A stretch of DNA of 54,013 bases from Oscillospiraceae bacterium. GTDB taxonomy: Bacteria > Bacillota > Clostridia > Oscillospirales > Acutalibacteraceae. The position numbers and the translations under genes are program-made. Positions 28,801 through 37,430 of the stretch are shown piece after piece. The notes beneath the pieces were generated by a model that was not told the DNA's origin, did not search any database, and saw only the letters and a program-made list of their open reading frames with translations. Within the stretch, counting starts at the first letter, position 1. Each line of letters begins with the position of its first letter. The stretch spans positions 1 through 54,013 of the forward strand of contig SVPJ01000010.1 of the NCBI GenBank assembly GCA_015065885.1. Direction: 5' to 3'.

Positions 28801-29569
28801 GGCCGAGTTCTTCGCGCACCGCGAGATAGTCTTCATACGTCGCCTGCAACAGTTCATCTTCAAACTTCACGTCGTCGATGACGGTGAGGAAGGTGGTGTG
28901 GCGGCAGTGATCCGACCAATAGGTGTCGATCATACGGATCTCGGTGATGGTGGGATCACGCTGTTCGGTCGCAAAATACTGCTGACAGAACGCGATATCG
29001 TCCGCGTCCATCGCGAGACCGTATTCCTTCACGAACGCTTCCAGTCCCGCGCGATCCAGTTGCAAGAAACCGTCGAGGGTCTTTACTTCGGTCGGAATGT
29101 CGTACTGCATCTGAAGCGTTGCCGGCTTTTCGAGTGCCGCTTCACGCGCTTCCACGGGGTTGATGACGTACTTTTTGATCTCCGCCACTTCGTCCGCCGA
29201 AAGGTCACCGTACAGGGCGTACACCTTCGCGGTGCGCACCAGCGGACGGTCGCCCTGCGAGATGATCTGGATGCACTGCGCCGCGGAATCGGCACGCTGG
29301 TCGAACTGACCGGGCAGGAATTCCACCGCAAACACGGCGGCACCGTCGAGTTGCGGCTCGTCGCACACCGTGTCGAGCTGCGGCTCGGAAAACACGGTGA
29401 TCTTCGCATAGTTGAACAGTTCTTCGGTGATATTCTCCGCATCGTAACGGTTCAAAACGCGCACGTCGGTGAGCGCTTCAATGCCGAGCAGCGAGCGCAC
29501 GTCCGACAGCAACGCTTTCGCTTCGTTTGCGAGTTCCTTTTTCTTTTCTACGAATATACGATACACCAT
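25874..29569 (-). CDS. purL: Phosphoribosylformylglycinamidine synthase, fused synthetase plus glutaminase
   Basis: 1231 residues, large single-chain type. Converts FGAR, glutamine and ATP to FGAM, the fourth step of purine synthesis. The N-terminal linker and AIRS-like halves include [36 protein letters not shown] and [10 protein letters not shown]. The C-terminal class I glutaminase has the nucleophile Cys1071 in GICNGFQ and the His in SHGEGRF. Unlike Gram-positive PurSQL systems it needs no separate PurS or PurQ. The ribosome site (GAGG) lies within the purD stop region, and the gap to purD is 4 nt. Confidence 0.97.
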   Translation of the reverse strand: MVYRIFVEKKKELANEAKALLSDVRSLLGIEALTDVRVLNRYDAENITEELFNYAKITVFSEPQLDTVCDEPQLDGAAVFAVEFLPGQFDQRADSAAQCIQIISQGDRPLVRTAKVYALYGDLSADEVAEIKKYVINPVEAREAALEKPATLQMQYDIPTEVKTLDGFLQLDRAGLEAFVKEYGLAMDADDIAFCQQYFATEQRDPTITEIRMIDTYWSDHCRHTTFLTVIDDVKFEDELLQATYEDYLAVREELGRTEKPICLMDIATVAVKYLKKHGKLDKLDESEEINACTVKIEVEVDGEKEPWLLLFKNETHNHPTEIEPFGGAATCIGGAIRDPLSGRSYVYGAMRVTGAADPLVPVSETIKGKLPQRKIVTTAAAGYSSYGNQIGLATGIVDELYHPGYAAKRMEIGAVIAAAPAENVRREVPAPGDVVILLGGSTGRDGIGGATGSSKAHTAQSVETCGAEVQKGNAPEERKLQRLFRNPEATRMIKRCNDFGAGGVSVAIGELADGLVIDLNAVPKKYEGLDGTELAISESQERMAVVIEAENIERFLALAAEENLQACPVATVQAEPRLVMHWNGKKIVDISREFLNSNGADKHIVITPEKPALQETAVCGGFAENLKALAADLNVCSKRGLSERFDSTIGAGTVLMPFGGKYQLTPIQAMVQKVSVEKKHTDTCSFMSWGYNPYLTSESPYHGAYLAVVESVSKLIATGASFEDVYLTFQEYFEHPRRDGKRWGKPLAALLGAFKAQKELGIGSIGGKDSMSGSFEDLDVPPTLVSFAVTTGKTDDVVSPEFKAAGHRVVCLKPLYDENGLPETASLLSTYARVTELMRKGVAVAAYTPGIGGVAEAVMKMAFGNGIGVKFNDGVGVSALFNYCYGGFVLEVTEEVADAVEIGVTTDDGAISGCGETVVLSDLLGIYEDKLESVYSCNIPAAGKDIPNFTYEAGERRAPALKVARPKVLIPAFPGTNCEYDSAKAVRDAGAEPQIMVINNLSAAGIQSSVEKFATALKEAQMVFIPGGFSGGDEPDGSGKFITAFFRNAAVKEGVTDLLDNRDGLMCGICNGFQALIKLGLVPYGRIIDTDETCPTLTFNTIARHQSRIVRTRVASNKSPWLSLTNVGDVYAVPISHGEGRFLADEELIKKLAANGQIATQYVDLAGNATDDVHFNPNDSMYAIEGITSPDGRVFGKMGHSERIGNGLYKNVEGNFNIRMFEAAVRYFKG

Positions 29570-29573
29570 TTCG

Positions 29574-30842
29574 TTAACCCTCCCATGCCTTCAGCGCACG
29601 TGCGCCGATGTCGCGGCGGTAGTATGCATTTTCAAACCGTACGTCCGCCACCTTGCGGTAGGCTTCGTCGATGGCGGCGGGCAGTGTATCTGCCACCGCG
29701 GTGACACCCAGCACACGGCCGCCCGCCGTGACCAGTTCGCCGTCTTTCAGTGCCGCACCCGCCACGTACACACTGTCGCGCACCGTGTCGGCAATAAAGA
29801 GCGGCTTGCCCTTTTCATACGCTTCGGGATATCCCTGCGACGCCACGATCACACAGCACGCGTGGGCATCGCGGAATTTCACTTCCGTTTCGGCAAGCGT
29901 GCCGTTGGTGGTCGCCTGCATCACGGTGAGCAGGTCGCTTTCCAAAAGCGGCAACACCACCTGCGTTTCGGGATCGCCGAAACGGCAGTTGTATTCGATC
30001 ACCTTCGGGCCGTTCGGGGTGAGCATCAAGCCGAAGTACAAGCACCCTTTGAAGGTGCGGCCTTCCGCCTTCATCGCACGGATGGTGGGCAGGAAGATGG
30101 TGTCCATACACTTCTCCGCCACTGCGGCGGTGTAATACGGGTTGGGGGCAACCGTGCCCATACCGCCCGTGTTGAGACCCGTGTCGTTATCCCCTGCGCG
30201 CTTGTGGTCCATCGAGGAGATCATCGGCACCACCGTTTCGCCGTCGGTAAAGGACAGCACCGACACTTCGGGGCCGGTCAAAAATTCTTCCACCACCACG
30301 CGGTCGCCGGAGGCGCCGAACTGCTTGTCCTGCATCATCGAGCGCACCGCGGCTTTGGCGTCCTCGCGCGTTTCCGCAATGATCACGCCCTTGCCGAGCG
30401 CCAAGCCGTCCGCTTTAATGACGGTGGGGATGGGCGCACTTTCGAGATAGGCGAGCGCCGCCTCCATATCCTCAAACACCTCGTATGCGGCGGTGGGGAT
30501 ACCGTATTTTTTCATCAGGTTTTTGGAAAACACCTTACTGCCTTCGATGATCGCCGCCGCGGCGGTCGGACCGAAGCAGGGAATGCCCTTTTCGGTCAGT
30601 GCGTCCACCGCGCCGAGTACCAACGGATCGTCGGGGGCGACCACCGCGTAGTCGATCGCGTGGGAGACGGCAAATTCCGTCACGGCGGCGATGTCCTTCG
30701 CATCACCGCCCACGCACACGGCATCCGCCGCCATACCGCCGTTACCGGGCAGGGCGTACACCGTGTCGATCGCGGGGTTTTCACGCAGTTTTTTAATGAT
30801 AGCGTGTTCGCGGCCACCGCCGCCCACTACTAAAATCTTCAT
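29574..30842 (-). CDS. purD: Phosphoribosylamine-glycine ligase (GAR synthetase)
   Basis: 422 residues, ATP-grasp enzyme making GAR from phosphoribosylamine, glycine and ATP. MKILVVGGGGREHAIIKKL, ALPGNGGMA, IPTVIKADGLALGKGVIIA and GLNTGGMGTVAP are hallmark stretches, and the length is the family norm. AAAGGA lies 9 nt before the ATG. It lies between the AICAR formyltransferase and purL genes in one transcription unit. Confidence 0.97.
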   Translation of the reverse strand: MKILVVGGGGREHAIIKKLRENPAIDTVYALPGNGGMAADAVCVGGDAKDIAAVTEFAVSHAIDYAVVAPDDPLVLGAVDALTEKGIPCFGPTAAAAIIEGSKVFSKNLMKKYGIPTAAYEVFEDMEAALAYLESAPIPTVIKADGLALGKGVIIAETREDAKAAVRSMMQDKQFGASGDRVVVEEFLTGPEVSVLSFTDGETVVPMISSMDHKRAGDNDTGLNTGGMGTVAPNPYYTAAVAEKCMDTIFLPTIRAMKAEGRTFKGCLYFGLMLTPNGPKVIEYNCRFGDPETQVVLPLLESDLLTVMQATTNGTLAETEVKFRDAHACCVIVASQGYPEAYEKGKPLFIADTVRDSVYVAGAALKDGELVTAGGRVLGVTAVADTLPAAIDEAYRKVADVRFENAYYRRDIGARALKAWEG

Positions 30843-30862
30843 CGTTCGTTATCCTTTCGCGA

Positions 30863-32047
30863 TCAATGGTGGAACAAACGCATACCGGTGAACGCCATGG
30901 TCATGCCGTACTTGTCACAGCATTCGATCACCGCGTCGTCGCGGATGGAGCCGCCCGGCTCCGCAATGTACTTGACACCGCTCTTGTACGCACGCTCGAT
31001 GTTGTCGCTGAACGGGAAGAACGCATCCGAGCCGAGCGCCACACCGTCGCGGCTGTCGAGGAACGCACGCGCTTCTTCGTCGGTCAGCGGTGCAGGCTGT
31101 TCGGTGAAGTACTTCTGCCAGTTGCCGTCGGCACAGACGTCCTCTTCGTTCTTATTGATGTAACCGTCGATGACATTGTCGCGGTCGGGACGGCCGAGCG
31201 TATCCTTGAACGGAAGCGCCAACACCTTTTCGTGCTGACGCAGGAACCAGGTGTCTGCCTTGGTGCCCGCAAGGCGGGTGCAGTGAATGCGCGACTGCTG
31301 ACCCGCACCCACGCCGATGGCTTGACCGTCCACCGCGTAGCACACCGAGTTGGACTGGGTGTACTTCAAGGTGATGAGCGCCACGATCAGATCGCGCACC
31401 GCCGATTCGGGCAGATCCTTATTCGCGGTCACGATGTTCGAAAGGAGTTCGCGGTTGATCTCAAAATTGTTGCGGCCCTGCTCAAAGGTGATGCCGAACA
31501 CCTGCTTGTGTTCGATGGCTTCGGGCACGTAGTCAGGGTCGATCTGCACGATGTTGTAGTTGCCGTTCCGCTTGGATTTCAGGATCTCCAATGCTTCGGG
31601 CTCGTAGCCGGGCGCGATGATACCGTCGGACACTTCGCGTTTGATCATTTTCGCGGTGGTCACGTCACACACGTCGGACAGCGCCACCCAGTCACCGAAC
31701 GAACACATACGGTCGGTACCGCGGGCGCGGGCATACGCGCAGGCAAGAGGCGATTCGTCCAAACCTTCGATATCGTCCACGAAGCAGGCCTTTTTCAGCG
31801 TATCCGACAGCGGGATGCCCACCGCCGCCGAAGTGGGGCTGACGTGCTTAAAGGAGGTGACGGCGGGAAGACCGAGCGCCTCTTTCAGTTCCTTCACGAG
31901 CTGCCAGCTGTTGAACGCATCCAAAAAGTTGATAAAGCCGGGACGGCCGCACAAAATGGTGATCGGCAGGTCTTCGCCGTTCTTCATAAAGATCTTTGCG
32001 GGTTTTTGATTCGGGTTGCACCCGTATTTCAATTCAAACTCTTTCAC
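30863..32047 (-). CDS. Stand-alone AICAR formyltransferase (PurH C-terminal domain)
   Basis: 394 residues. Formylates AICAR with 10-formyl-THF. The sequence starts directly in the transformylase domain. The catalytic Lys-His pair is in SFKHVSPTSAAVG (about residues 66-67), and GQQSRIHCTRLAGTKA and LGSDAFFPFSDNIERA are conserved. The N-terminal MGS-like IMP cyclohydrolase domain of ordinary bifunctional PurH (about 520 residues) is absent. The ring-closing activity is supplied by the next-upstream gene, a PurO-type protein. The start is GTG at 32047 with AAGGAG 8 nt upstream. It follows purO with a 12-nt gap. Confidence 0.93.
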   Translation of the reverse strand: MKEFELKYGCNPNQKPAKIFMKNGEDLPITILCGRPGFINFLDAFNSWQLVKELKEALGLPAVTSFKHVSPTSAAVGIPLSDTLKKACFVDDIEGLDESPLACAYARARGTDRMCSFGDWVALSDVCDVTTAKMIKREVSDGIIAPGYEPEALEILKSKRNGNYNIVQIDPDYVPEAIEHKQVFGITFEQGRNNFEINRELLSNIVTANKDLPESAVRDLIVALITLKYTQSNSVCYAVDGQAIGVGAGQQSRIHCTRLAGTKADTWFLRQHEKVLALPFKDTLGRPDRDNVIDGYINKNEEDVCADGNWQKYFTEQPAPLTDEEARAFLDSRDGVALGSDAFFPFSDNIERAYKSGVKYIAEPGGSIRDDAVIECCDKYGMTMAFTGMRLFHH

Positions 32048-32059
32048 TGCCGTTTCTCC

Positions 32060-32779
32060 TTACTTATTCTTGTTGATCAGGCGGTCGTCCGTCTCGCCGG
32101 TGGCAAGGTCGGTATACCGCACGAAGAGCGAGATCTTGTTGTCCTCGTCCAGTGCATCCCACAACGCGGCGGTGAAGGCGTCGATATCGTTCGGTACCGC
32201 CACGCGCTCGGGCTCACCCTGGAAGGTCGGAATGGGGTTGCCGTCGCACACGTAGGTGTGGATGAAGTGGCCGAGACCCGCGAGCGCAGGATAACTGAAG
32301 GTGTAACGGTTGCACGCCGTACCCTCGGCGTCCGCACTCTTCAGGATGCTCATCTCATAGGTGAAATCCCCGTCACCGAACGTCAGCATACCGCTGATGC
32401 GGGGGGTGAGGTTCGGGGCGTCGGGCTCGAACTCACGGGTGGTGAGTGCGCCCGCAAAGGTGTTCCCCGCTTTGAGGCCCTCGTAGATGGTGTCGGTCTG
32501 GTCGCCGTTGGTGACGATCAGCTTGTTCTCGTATTCGCGAACCGCCGCGTAGATGATAAGGCTCGGGTCTTCCACCTTGGAGGCGTCGAACGGCTCGGTG
32601 AACACCGCGCCGTCACGCTGGGTGAACACACGGTTACGGCTGTTGGCACTGCGGCCCATAATGAAGTAGGCGGACACCGCCTTTTTACCGTCGGCCGATT
32701 TGCCGATGATGATGCCGCGACCGACGTAGGAATTGCCGCGAATGCGGGATTCGGCGGCGGGAATTTCATAAATGTTCAT
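32060..32779 (-). CDS. purO: PurO-type IMP cyclohydrolase
   Basis: 239 residues. Closes the FAICAR ring to IMP, the last step of the pathway. RGNSYVGRGIIIGKSADGKK and AYFIMGRSANSRNRVF match the PurO/IMP cyclohydrolase family, first described in archaea and also present in clostridia. It lies next to a domain-split AICAR formyltransferase, which fits. The ATG at 32779 overlaps the purN stop as ATGA, with AAAGGAG 8 nt upstream. Confidence 0.88.
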   Translation of the reverse strand: MNIYEIPAAESRIRGNSYVGRGIIIGKSADGKKAVSAYFIMGRSANSRNRVFTQRDGAVFTEPFDASKVEDPSLIIYAAVREYENKLIVTNGDQTDTIYEGLKAGNTFAGALTTREFEPDAPNLTPRISGMLTFGDGDFTYEMSILKSADAEGTACNRYTFSYPALAGLGHFIHTYVCDGNPIPTFQGEPERVAVPNDIDAFTAALWDALDEDNKISLFVRYTDLATGETDDRLINKNK

Positions 32780-33372
32780 TTCACATACTCCTTTGACACT
32801 TTTTCTACTGCGGCGGGCAGGATCTTCCATTCCGCCAGACGCATCACGCGCTTTTGCAGTGTTTCGGGGGTATCCGTCGGGCGGATCGCCACCGCTTTTT
32901 GCATAATGATCTCGCCACCGTCGGGAATCTCGTTCACGAAATGCACGGTGGCACCCGTCACCTTCACGCCGTATTGAAGCGCCGCTTCGTGTACCCGCAG
33001 ACCGTAGAATCCCTCACCGCAGAAGGAGGGGATCAGCGACGGATGCACGTTGATGATGCGGCGAGGATACCGCGCGGTGAACTGCTCGCTCAAAATGACC
33101 ATGAAGCCCGCGAGTACGATGATATCGATGTCGTGGGATTCCAAAAGGTCGACAATTCTTTGCTCAAACGCTTCGGCGGAGCCGCACTCTTTTTTCAGCA
33201 CGACCGCCGTTTCGATGCCCGCGTTTTGGGCACGGGTAAGCGCGTAGGCATCCGCTTTGTTGGCGATGACCAATGACAGCGTACCGCTTTTCAGCACGCC
33301 GCTTTTTTCGGCGTCGATCAACGCTTGCAGATTGGTGCCGCCGCCCGAGACCAATACGGCTATCTTCGTCAT
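32776..33372 (-). CDS. purN: Phosphoribosylglycinamide formyltransferase
   Basis: 198 residues. Transfers formyl from 10-formyl-THF to [22 protein letters not shown] is the phosphate-binding start. [13 protein letters not shown] supplies the catalytic Asn and His, and [16 protein letters not shown] the catalytic Asp. The start overlaps the purM stop by 4 nt and the end overlaps purO by 4 nt, so all three are translationally coupled. Confidence 0.97.
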   Translation of the reverse strand: MTKIAVLVSGGGTNLQALIDAEKSGVLKSGTLSLVIANKADAYALTRAQNAGIETAVVLKKECGSAEAFEQRIVDLLESHDIDIIVLAGFMVILSEQFTARYPRRIINVHPSLIPSFCGEGFYGLRVHEAALQYGVKVTGATVHFVNEIPDGGEIIMQKAVAIRPTDTPETLQKRVMRLAEWKILPAAVEKVSKEYVK

Positions 33373-34409
33373 AAGATCACCTTATCGTCCGACTTGACGA
33401 TCTCGCCGATGATATACGCGTCTTCGCCGTTGGCACGGAGAATCTCCAGCGCGCGGTCGGCATTTTCGGGAGCCACGGTGATGCTCATGCCGACACCCAT
33501 GTTGAAGGTGTTGAACATATCCCGCTCGCTGATACCGCCGGTCGCCGCCAGCAGTTCGAAGATGGGAAGCACACGCACCGCGCTCTTGTCGATGCGGGCG
33601 CCGAGGCCATCGGGGATGCTGCGCGGAATGTTTTCATAGAAACCGCCGCCCGTGATGTGGGAGATGCCCTTCACCGGCATCGCATCCAGCAAAGCGAGTA
33701 CGGGTTTCACATAGATCTTGGTGGGGGTAAGCAGCACTTCGCCGATGGAACGGCCGTCCAACGAATCCACGGGACGGGTGATGTCTTTGTGGTCCACGTC
33801 GAACACCTTGCGCACCAGCGAGAAACCGTTGGAATGCACACCCGTGGAGGGGAGCGCGATCACCACGTCACCCGCGTTCATCGTCTTGTTGTTGATGATC
33901 TTATCCTTGTCCACCACACCGGTGCAATACCCCGCGAGGTCGTATTCGTCCACGGGGTAGAAGCCGGGCATTTCCGCCGTTTCGCCGCCGATGAGCGCCG
34001 CCCCCGACTGCACGCAGCCCTCTGCCACGCCCTTCACGATATCGGCAATGCGCTCGGGCACGTTCTTGCCGCAGGCGATATAGTCAAGGAAGAAGAGCGG
34101 CTTTGCGCCCGCACAGATGATGTCGTTCACGCACATCGCCACGCAGTCGATGCCGACCGTGTCGTGCTTGTCCATCAAAAACGCGATCTTCAACTTGGTG
34201 CCGACACCGTCGGTACCGCTCACCAGTACAGGACGGGTGATACCCGTGAGATCCAGTTCAAACAGACCGCCGAAACCGCCGACGTCGGAGCAAACGCCCG
34301 CCGTCATCGTTCTCGCGATGTGTTGTTTCATCAATTCTACCGCACGGTAACCCGCGGTAATATCCACGCCTGCCGCGGCGTAACTGTCGGATTTGGACTG
34401 CATATTCAT
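33369..34409 (-). CDS. purM: Phosphoribosylformylglycinamidine cyclo-ligase (AIR synthetase)
   Basis: 346 residues. Closes FGAM to AIR with [59 protein letters not shown] and [11 protein letters not shown] are the family signatures. The ATG at 34409 has AAGGAGGAG 7 nt upstream. It is separated from purF by a 105-nt spacer holding two hairpins, the largest gap inside the operon. Confidence 0.97.
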   Translation of the reverse strand: MNMQSKSDSYAAAGVDITAGYRAVELMKQHIARTMTAGVCSDVGGFGGLFELDLTGITRPVLVSGTDGVGTKLKIAFLMDKHDTVGIDCVAMCVNDIICAGAKPLFFLDYIACGKNVPERIADIVKGVAEGCVQSGAALIGGETAEMPGFYPVDEYDLAGYCTGVVDKDKIINNKTMNAGDVVIALPSTGVHSNGFSLVRKVFDVDHKDITRPVDSLDGRSIGEVLLTPTKIYVKPVLALLDAMPVKGISHITGGGFYENIPRSIPDGLGARIDKSAVRVLPIFELLAATGGISERDMFNTFNMGVGMSITVAPENADRALEILRANGEDAYIIGEIVKSDDKVIL

Positions 34410-34445
34410 AGGTATGCTCCTCCTTGTTATGTTTGATTATGAAAC

Positions 34446-34518
34446 GGGCGGCAGGTTGCCGCCCCTACGATATACGGGCCTATTTTGACGTAAATGCAAA
34501 ACTCCGTTTTGCATTTAC
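34446..34518 (-). other. Two stem-loops in the purF-purM spacer
   Basis: A perfect 13-bp stem with a 3-nt loop (34490-34502 with 34506-34518) contains the purF stop codon. A second 8-bp stem, GGGCGGCA, lies at 34446-34453 and 34457-34464. Neither is followed by a U tract, so they are not classical terminators. A transcript-processing or stability role is possible. The second resembles the dispersed GTAGGGGCG repeats. Confidence 0.5.
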
Positions 34519-35936
34519 TCCTTGCCGCTCCAGCAGTACGTACACAGTTCGCATTCAGGCAAGCCGATCGCTTCGACGATGCCTTCGAGCGACTGGAATT
34601 CCAGCGAAGCAAAGTGCAACTTTTCGCAGATCGCACGGCGCAGATTCTGCCCGCGTTCGGTACCCGAATCGCTGTACTCCGCGAGATGAGCAAAGCCCTC
34701 TTCCCCTTCGAGTTCCATAATGGTGCGACGGGCGATAAGATCCATCTCACTCGTGGAACGGGAGAAGTTCAAGTATTTACACGTGTACATGATCGGCGGG
34801 CAGGCAGAGCGCATATGCACTTCCTTCGCGCCGTGTTCGTACAGAAAGTCCACCGTTTCTTTCAACTGTGTGCCGCGCACGATGGAATCGTCCACGAACA
34901 GAAGGCTCTTGTCCTGTATCAGCTCATGCACGGGAATCTGCTTCATCTTTGCCACGCGGGAGCGCTCCATGGGGCTGGAGGACATAAAACTGCGCGGCCA
35001 GGTGGGGGTGTACTTGATGAACGGACGGGCAAACGGGATGCCGCTTTGGTTGGCGTACCCGATGGCGTGGGGCGTGCCCGAATCCGGCACACCGCACACG
35101 TAGTCGATGCCGTCGCACAACCCCTTCTCCTTATCGTCCCGCGCCATCACACTGCCGTTGCGGCAACGCATCACTTCCACGTTCACGCCCTCATATTTCG
35201 AGGTGGAGTAGCCGTAATACGACCACAAGAACGCGCACACCCGTTTTTTCTCTCCCGCAGGTGCCAGCACCTTCACCTCATCGGCCGTGACGCTCACCAC
35301 TTCGCCGGGACCGAGTTCCCTGAGCGGTGCGTAGTCGAGTTTTTCGCAAGCGAACGACTCGAAAGACACGCAGTAGCCGTCGGCACCTTTGCCGAGTACC
35401 ACGGGAATGCGCCCCAAGCGGTCACGTGCGGCAACAAGCGTGCCGTCGTCCCGCAGAATGAGGATGGACATAGTGCCCTCAATCGACTCCTGTGCAAACC
35501 GCACACCTTCCGCAAGATCGCTCTTGCGGTTGATGAGCGCCGCGACCAACTCGGTCGAGTTGATCGCGCCGCCGGTCATCGCGTTGAAGTGAGCCCCGCA
35601 CGCAAGACAGTCTTTTTGCAGTTCCTCGGCATTGTTGATGATGCCGATGGTGCAGATCGCATAGGCGCCCCACTGCGAACGGAAAAGCAACGGCTGCGGG
35701 TCGGTATCGCTGATGCAACCGATCGCCGCCGTGCCGCGCATATCGTCGAACACGTGTTCAAACTTGGTGCGGAACGGGGAGTTTTGAATATTGTGGATCT
35801 GCCGTTGCAGACCGATCTCTTTATCATAGGCCGCAAGGCCGCCGCGACGGGTGCCCAAATGGGAGTGATAGTCCACCCCGAAGAACACGTCCGCCAAGCA
35901 TTCGCCGTGCGACACCGCGCCGAAGAATCCTCCCAT
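34515..35936 (-). CDS. purF: Amidophosphoribosyltransferase, variant lacking the N-terminal Cys nucleophile
   Basis: 473 residues. Makes phosphoribosylamine from PRPP, the first step of the pathway. The C-terminal PRT domain is intact: PRPP loop LLFVDDSIVRGTQLKETV, plus CGVPDSGTPHAIGYA. The end CELCTYCW recalls the C-terminal cysteines of Fe-S type PurF. The N-terminus is MGGFFGAVSHGEC, where glutamine-dependent enzymes have Cys at position 1 after processing (MCG). The HRGQDAAG-type motif is TRRGGLAAY. The ATG at 35936, three nt after the purC stop, fits the alignment, and no upstream Cys-bearing start is available. I recall the same MGGFFG start in Bacteroides and clostridial homologues. 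The enzyme may use free ammonia, another glutaminase, or Cys13 (inference). Confidence 0.9.
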   Translation of the reverse strand: MGGFFGAVSHGECLADVFFGVDYHSHLGTRRGGLAAYDKEIGLQRQIHNIQNSPFRTKFEHVFDDMRGTAAIGCISDTDPQPLLFRSQWGAYAICTIGIINNAEELQKDCLACGAHFNAMTGGAINSTELVAALINRKSDLAEGVRFAQESIEGTMSILILRDDGTLVAARDRLGRIPVVLGKGADGYCVSFESFACEKLDYAPLRELGPGEVVSVTADEVKVLAPAGEKKRVCAFLWSYYGYSTSKYEGVNVEVMRCRNGSVMARDDKEKGLCDGIDYVCGVPDSGTPHAIGYANQSGIPFARPFIKYTPTWPRSFMSSSPMERSRVAKMKQIPVHELIQDKSLLFVDDSIVRGTQLKETVDFLYEHGAKEVHMRSACPPIMYTCKYLNFSRSTSEMDLIARRTIMELEGEEGFAHLAEYSDSGTERGQNLRRAICEKLHFASLEFQSLEGIVEAIGLPECELCTYCWSGKE

Positions 35937-35939
35937 GGC

Positions 35940-36626
35940 TTACGCGAAGAAGAGTTCCGACAGGGTCATCGGGTCAATGTACTCGCCGTTCTTGTAGACA
36001 CGCATATTGCCCGAGGCGATCTCGTCGATCAGCATCACGCGGCCTTCGGCGTCGTAACCGAACTCAAACTTGATATCGTACAGCACGAGGCCCTTCTCCT
36101 TGAGGTCGTCCGCCACGATCTGCGTGATCTTCTGGGTCATTTCCTTCATATCGTCATACTGTTCGGCAGTCATCACGCCGAGGTCCACCAGACCGTCCTT
36201 GGTCACCAGCGGATCGCCCTTCGCGTCGTTCTTGAAGGTCATTTCCACATACGCGGGCAGATCGGCGCCTTCCTCAATGTAATCGCTGTAGCGGCGATAG
36301 AAACTGCCCACCGCCTTGTGACGGCAGATAACTTCGAGGCCCTTGCCGAACACCTTCGCGGGAAGCACTTCCATGGTGGTATCTTCGAGCGACGCATTCA
36401 CGTAGTGGGTGAGGATGCCCGCCGCGTTCACCTTTTCGAAGAAGTAGATGGACATACGCAGGTTGACGTCGCCCACACCGTCGATGGTGAGACCCACCGC
36501 GTTCTCGCCGGGATCGAACACGCCGTCCTTGCCGGTGCAGTCATCCTTAAACTTCAAGAGATAGTTGCCGTTATCCAGCGCGAATACGTCCTTGGTTTTG
36601 CCTTTGTAGACCAGTTTCTTTTCCAT
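35940..36626 (-). CDS. purC: SAICAR synthetase
   Basis: 228 residues. Joins CAIR and aspartate with [23 protein letters not shown] and [16 protein letters not shown], followed by [20 protein letters not shown] and [12 protein letters not shown], are the family motifs. AAAGGAG lies 8 nt before the ATG. It lies between purE (44-nt gap) and purF (3-nt gap). Confidence 0.97.
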   Translation of the reverse strand: MEKKLVYKGKTKDVFALDNGNYLLKFKDDCTGKDGVFDPGENAVGLTIDGVGDVNLRMSIYFFEKVNAAGILTHYVNASLEDTTMEVLPAKVFGKGLEVICRHKAVGSFYRRYSDYIEEGADLPAYVEMTFKNDAKGDPLVTKDGLVDLGVMTAEQYDDMKEMTQKITQIVADDLKEKGLVLYDIKFEFGYDAEGRVMLIDEIASGNMRVYKNGEYIDPMTLSELFFA

Positions 36627-36670
36627 TGTTGATGACTCCTTTTTATGATAAAGATTTTGACAAACAAATG

Positions 36671-37159
36671 TTAAAGGCGGGAGGCGATATCCGCATCCTT
36701 CGCCAGTACCGCCGCGGCGTCCGCCGCGCGCTTCGCGTTCAAACGCTCCGCCAGTGCCGCGTCCTCCACCGCGAGGATCTGCGCCGCAAGCAACGCCGCG
36801 TTGCCACCGCCGTTCACCGCCACCGTCGCCACGGGAATGCCCGTGGGCATCTGCACGGTGGAGAGCAGGGCATCCAGTCCGTCCAGCTGCGGACCCTGGC
36901 AGGGAATGCCGATCACGGGCAGGGTGGTGTTCGCCGCCACGGCGCCCGCCAGATGCGCCGCCATGCCGGCCGCGGCAATCATCACGCCGAAACCGTTCTC
37001 GCGGGCACGGCGTGCAAAGTCACGCGCTTCGTCGGGGGTACGGTGTGCGGAATACACGTGTACCTCAAACGGAATGTCCAGCGATCTCAGCATATCGGTC
37101 GCTTTTTTCACGATGGGCAGATCGCTGTCGCTTCCCATCACGATACCTACTTTTTTCAC
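36671..37159 (-). CDS. purE: N5-CAIR mutase / AIR carboxylase, catalytic subunit
   Basis: 162 residues from the GTG at 37159, which has GAGGAGG 8 nt upstream. An ORF extending further upstream runs into the riboswitch terminator and is not coding. Class I Pur[50 protein letters not shown] and PVIGIPC. It is the first gene of the purine operon, directly under the ZTP riboswitch. No purK is seen in the window, so the ATP-dependent carboxylation partner, if used, is elsewhere. Confidence 0.95.
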   Translation of the reverse strand: MKKVGIVMGSDSDLPIVKKATDMLRSLDIPFEVHVYSAHRTPDEARDFARRARENGFGVMIAAAGMAAHLAGAVAANTTLPVIGIPCQGPQLDGLDALLSTVQMPTGIPVATVAVNGGGNAALLAAQILAVEDAALAERLNAKRAADAAAVLAKDADIASRL

Positions 37160-37180
37160 AGATGACCCCTCCTCAGAACT

Positions 37181-37221
37181 AAAAAAGGGCGCACTCAACT
37201 TACGGTAAGTCAAATGCGCCC
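37181..37221 (-). terminator. Riboswitch-controlled terminator upstream of purE
   Basis: On the minus strand, a 16-bp stem with a few G-U pairs (37221-37206 with 37202-37187, loop CCG) is followed by T6 (37186-37181). The first four bases, GGGC, are also the last bases of the ZTP aptamer, so aptamer folding and terminator formation compete. Confidence 0.88.
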
Positions 37222-37288
37222 AGACGGTCGGCTTTTTTCATTCTTTGTTCCACGTGGTGCTCCACTGATCCGTCAGTCGCAAAGAATG
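37218..37288 (-). promoter_or_regulatory. ZTP (pfl) riboswitch
   Basis: Read on the minus strand. A 9-bp P1 (CATTCTTTG / CAAAGAATG) encloses GCGACTGACGG and GTGGAGCACCAC. A short A-rich linker then leads to the second conserved domain GCCGACCGTCTGGGC. This order is the pfl-motif consensus, known to bind ZTP/ZMP (AICAR derivatives that build up when 10-formyl-THF is short). It should be an ON switch: ligand-bound aptamer keeps GGGC from the terminator and lets purE-C-F-M-N-O, AICARFT, purD-L and fhs be transcribed. Confidence 0.93.
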
Positions 37289-37315
37289 TCGTAATAATAT
37301 AAAACTACATTAGAA

Positions 37316-37345
37316 AGTATAGCATATTTCGTCGCTTGGTGTCAA
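37316..37345 (-). promoter_or_regulatory. Promoter of the purine operon
   Basis: On the minus strand, TTGACA (37340-37345) and TATACT (37316-37321) are spaced 18 nt apart. They are placed so that the transcript starts about 20 nt before the riboswitch P1. No PurR box was recognised. Confidence 0.8.
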
Positions 37346-37392
37346 GAAAAAAGCACGCGTTTTTCGGTGTGAAAATTTGTGTAAAACGCAAC

Positions 37393-37423
37393 AAAGGGAC
37401 ACGACGTTTTCGCCGTGTCCCTT
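37393..37423 (-). terminator. Terminator of fba
   Basis: A stem AAGGGACACG / CGTGTCCCTT is followed on the minus strand by TTGTTGCGTTTT, just past the fba stop. Confidence 0.7.
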
Positions 37424-37430
37424 CGTGTTA

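Noticed and set aside
25832..29704. 1290-residue plus-strand ORF
   Set aside because: It is antisense to purL and spans into neighbouring purine genes, which are certain.
34515..35936. PurF start mis-assigned and hiding an MCG start
   Set aside because: The upstream sequence is the purC stop three bases away, and residues 1-10 (GGFFG) align with remembered homologues, so the missing Cys is not a start-site artefact.
36671..37213. Longer PurE starting at 37213
   Set aside because: The extra 18 codons cover the riboswitch terminator. GTG at 37159 has an ideal GAGGAGG site and matches the family start.
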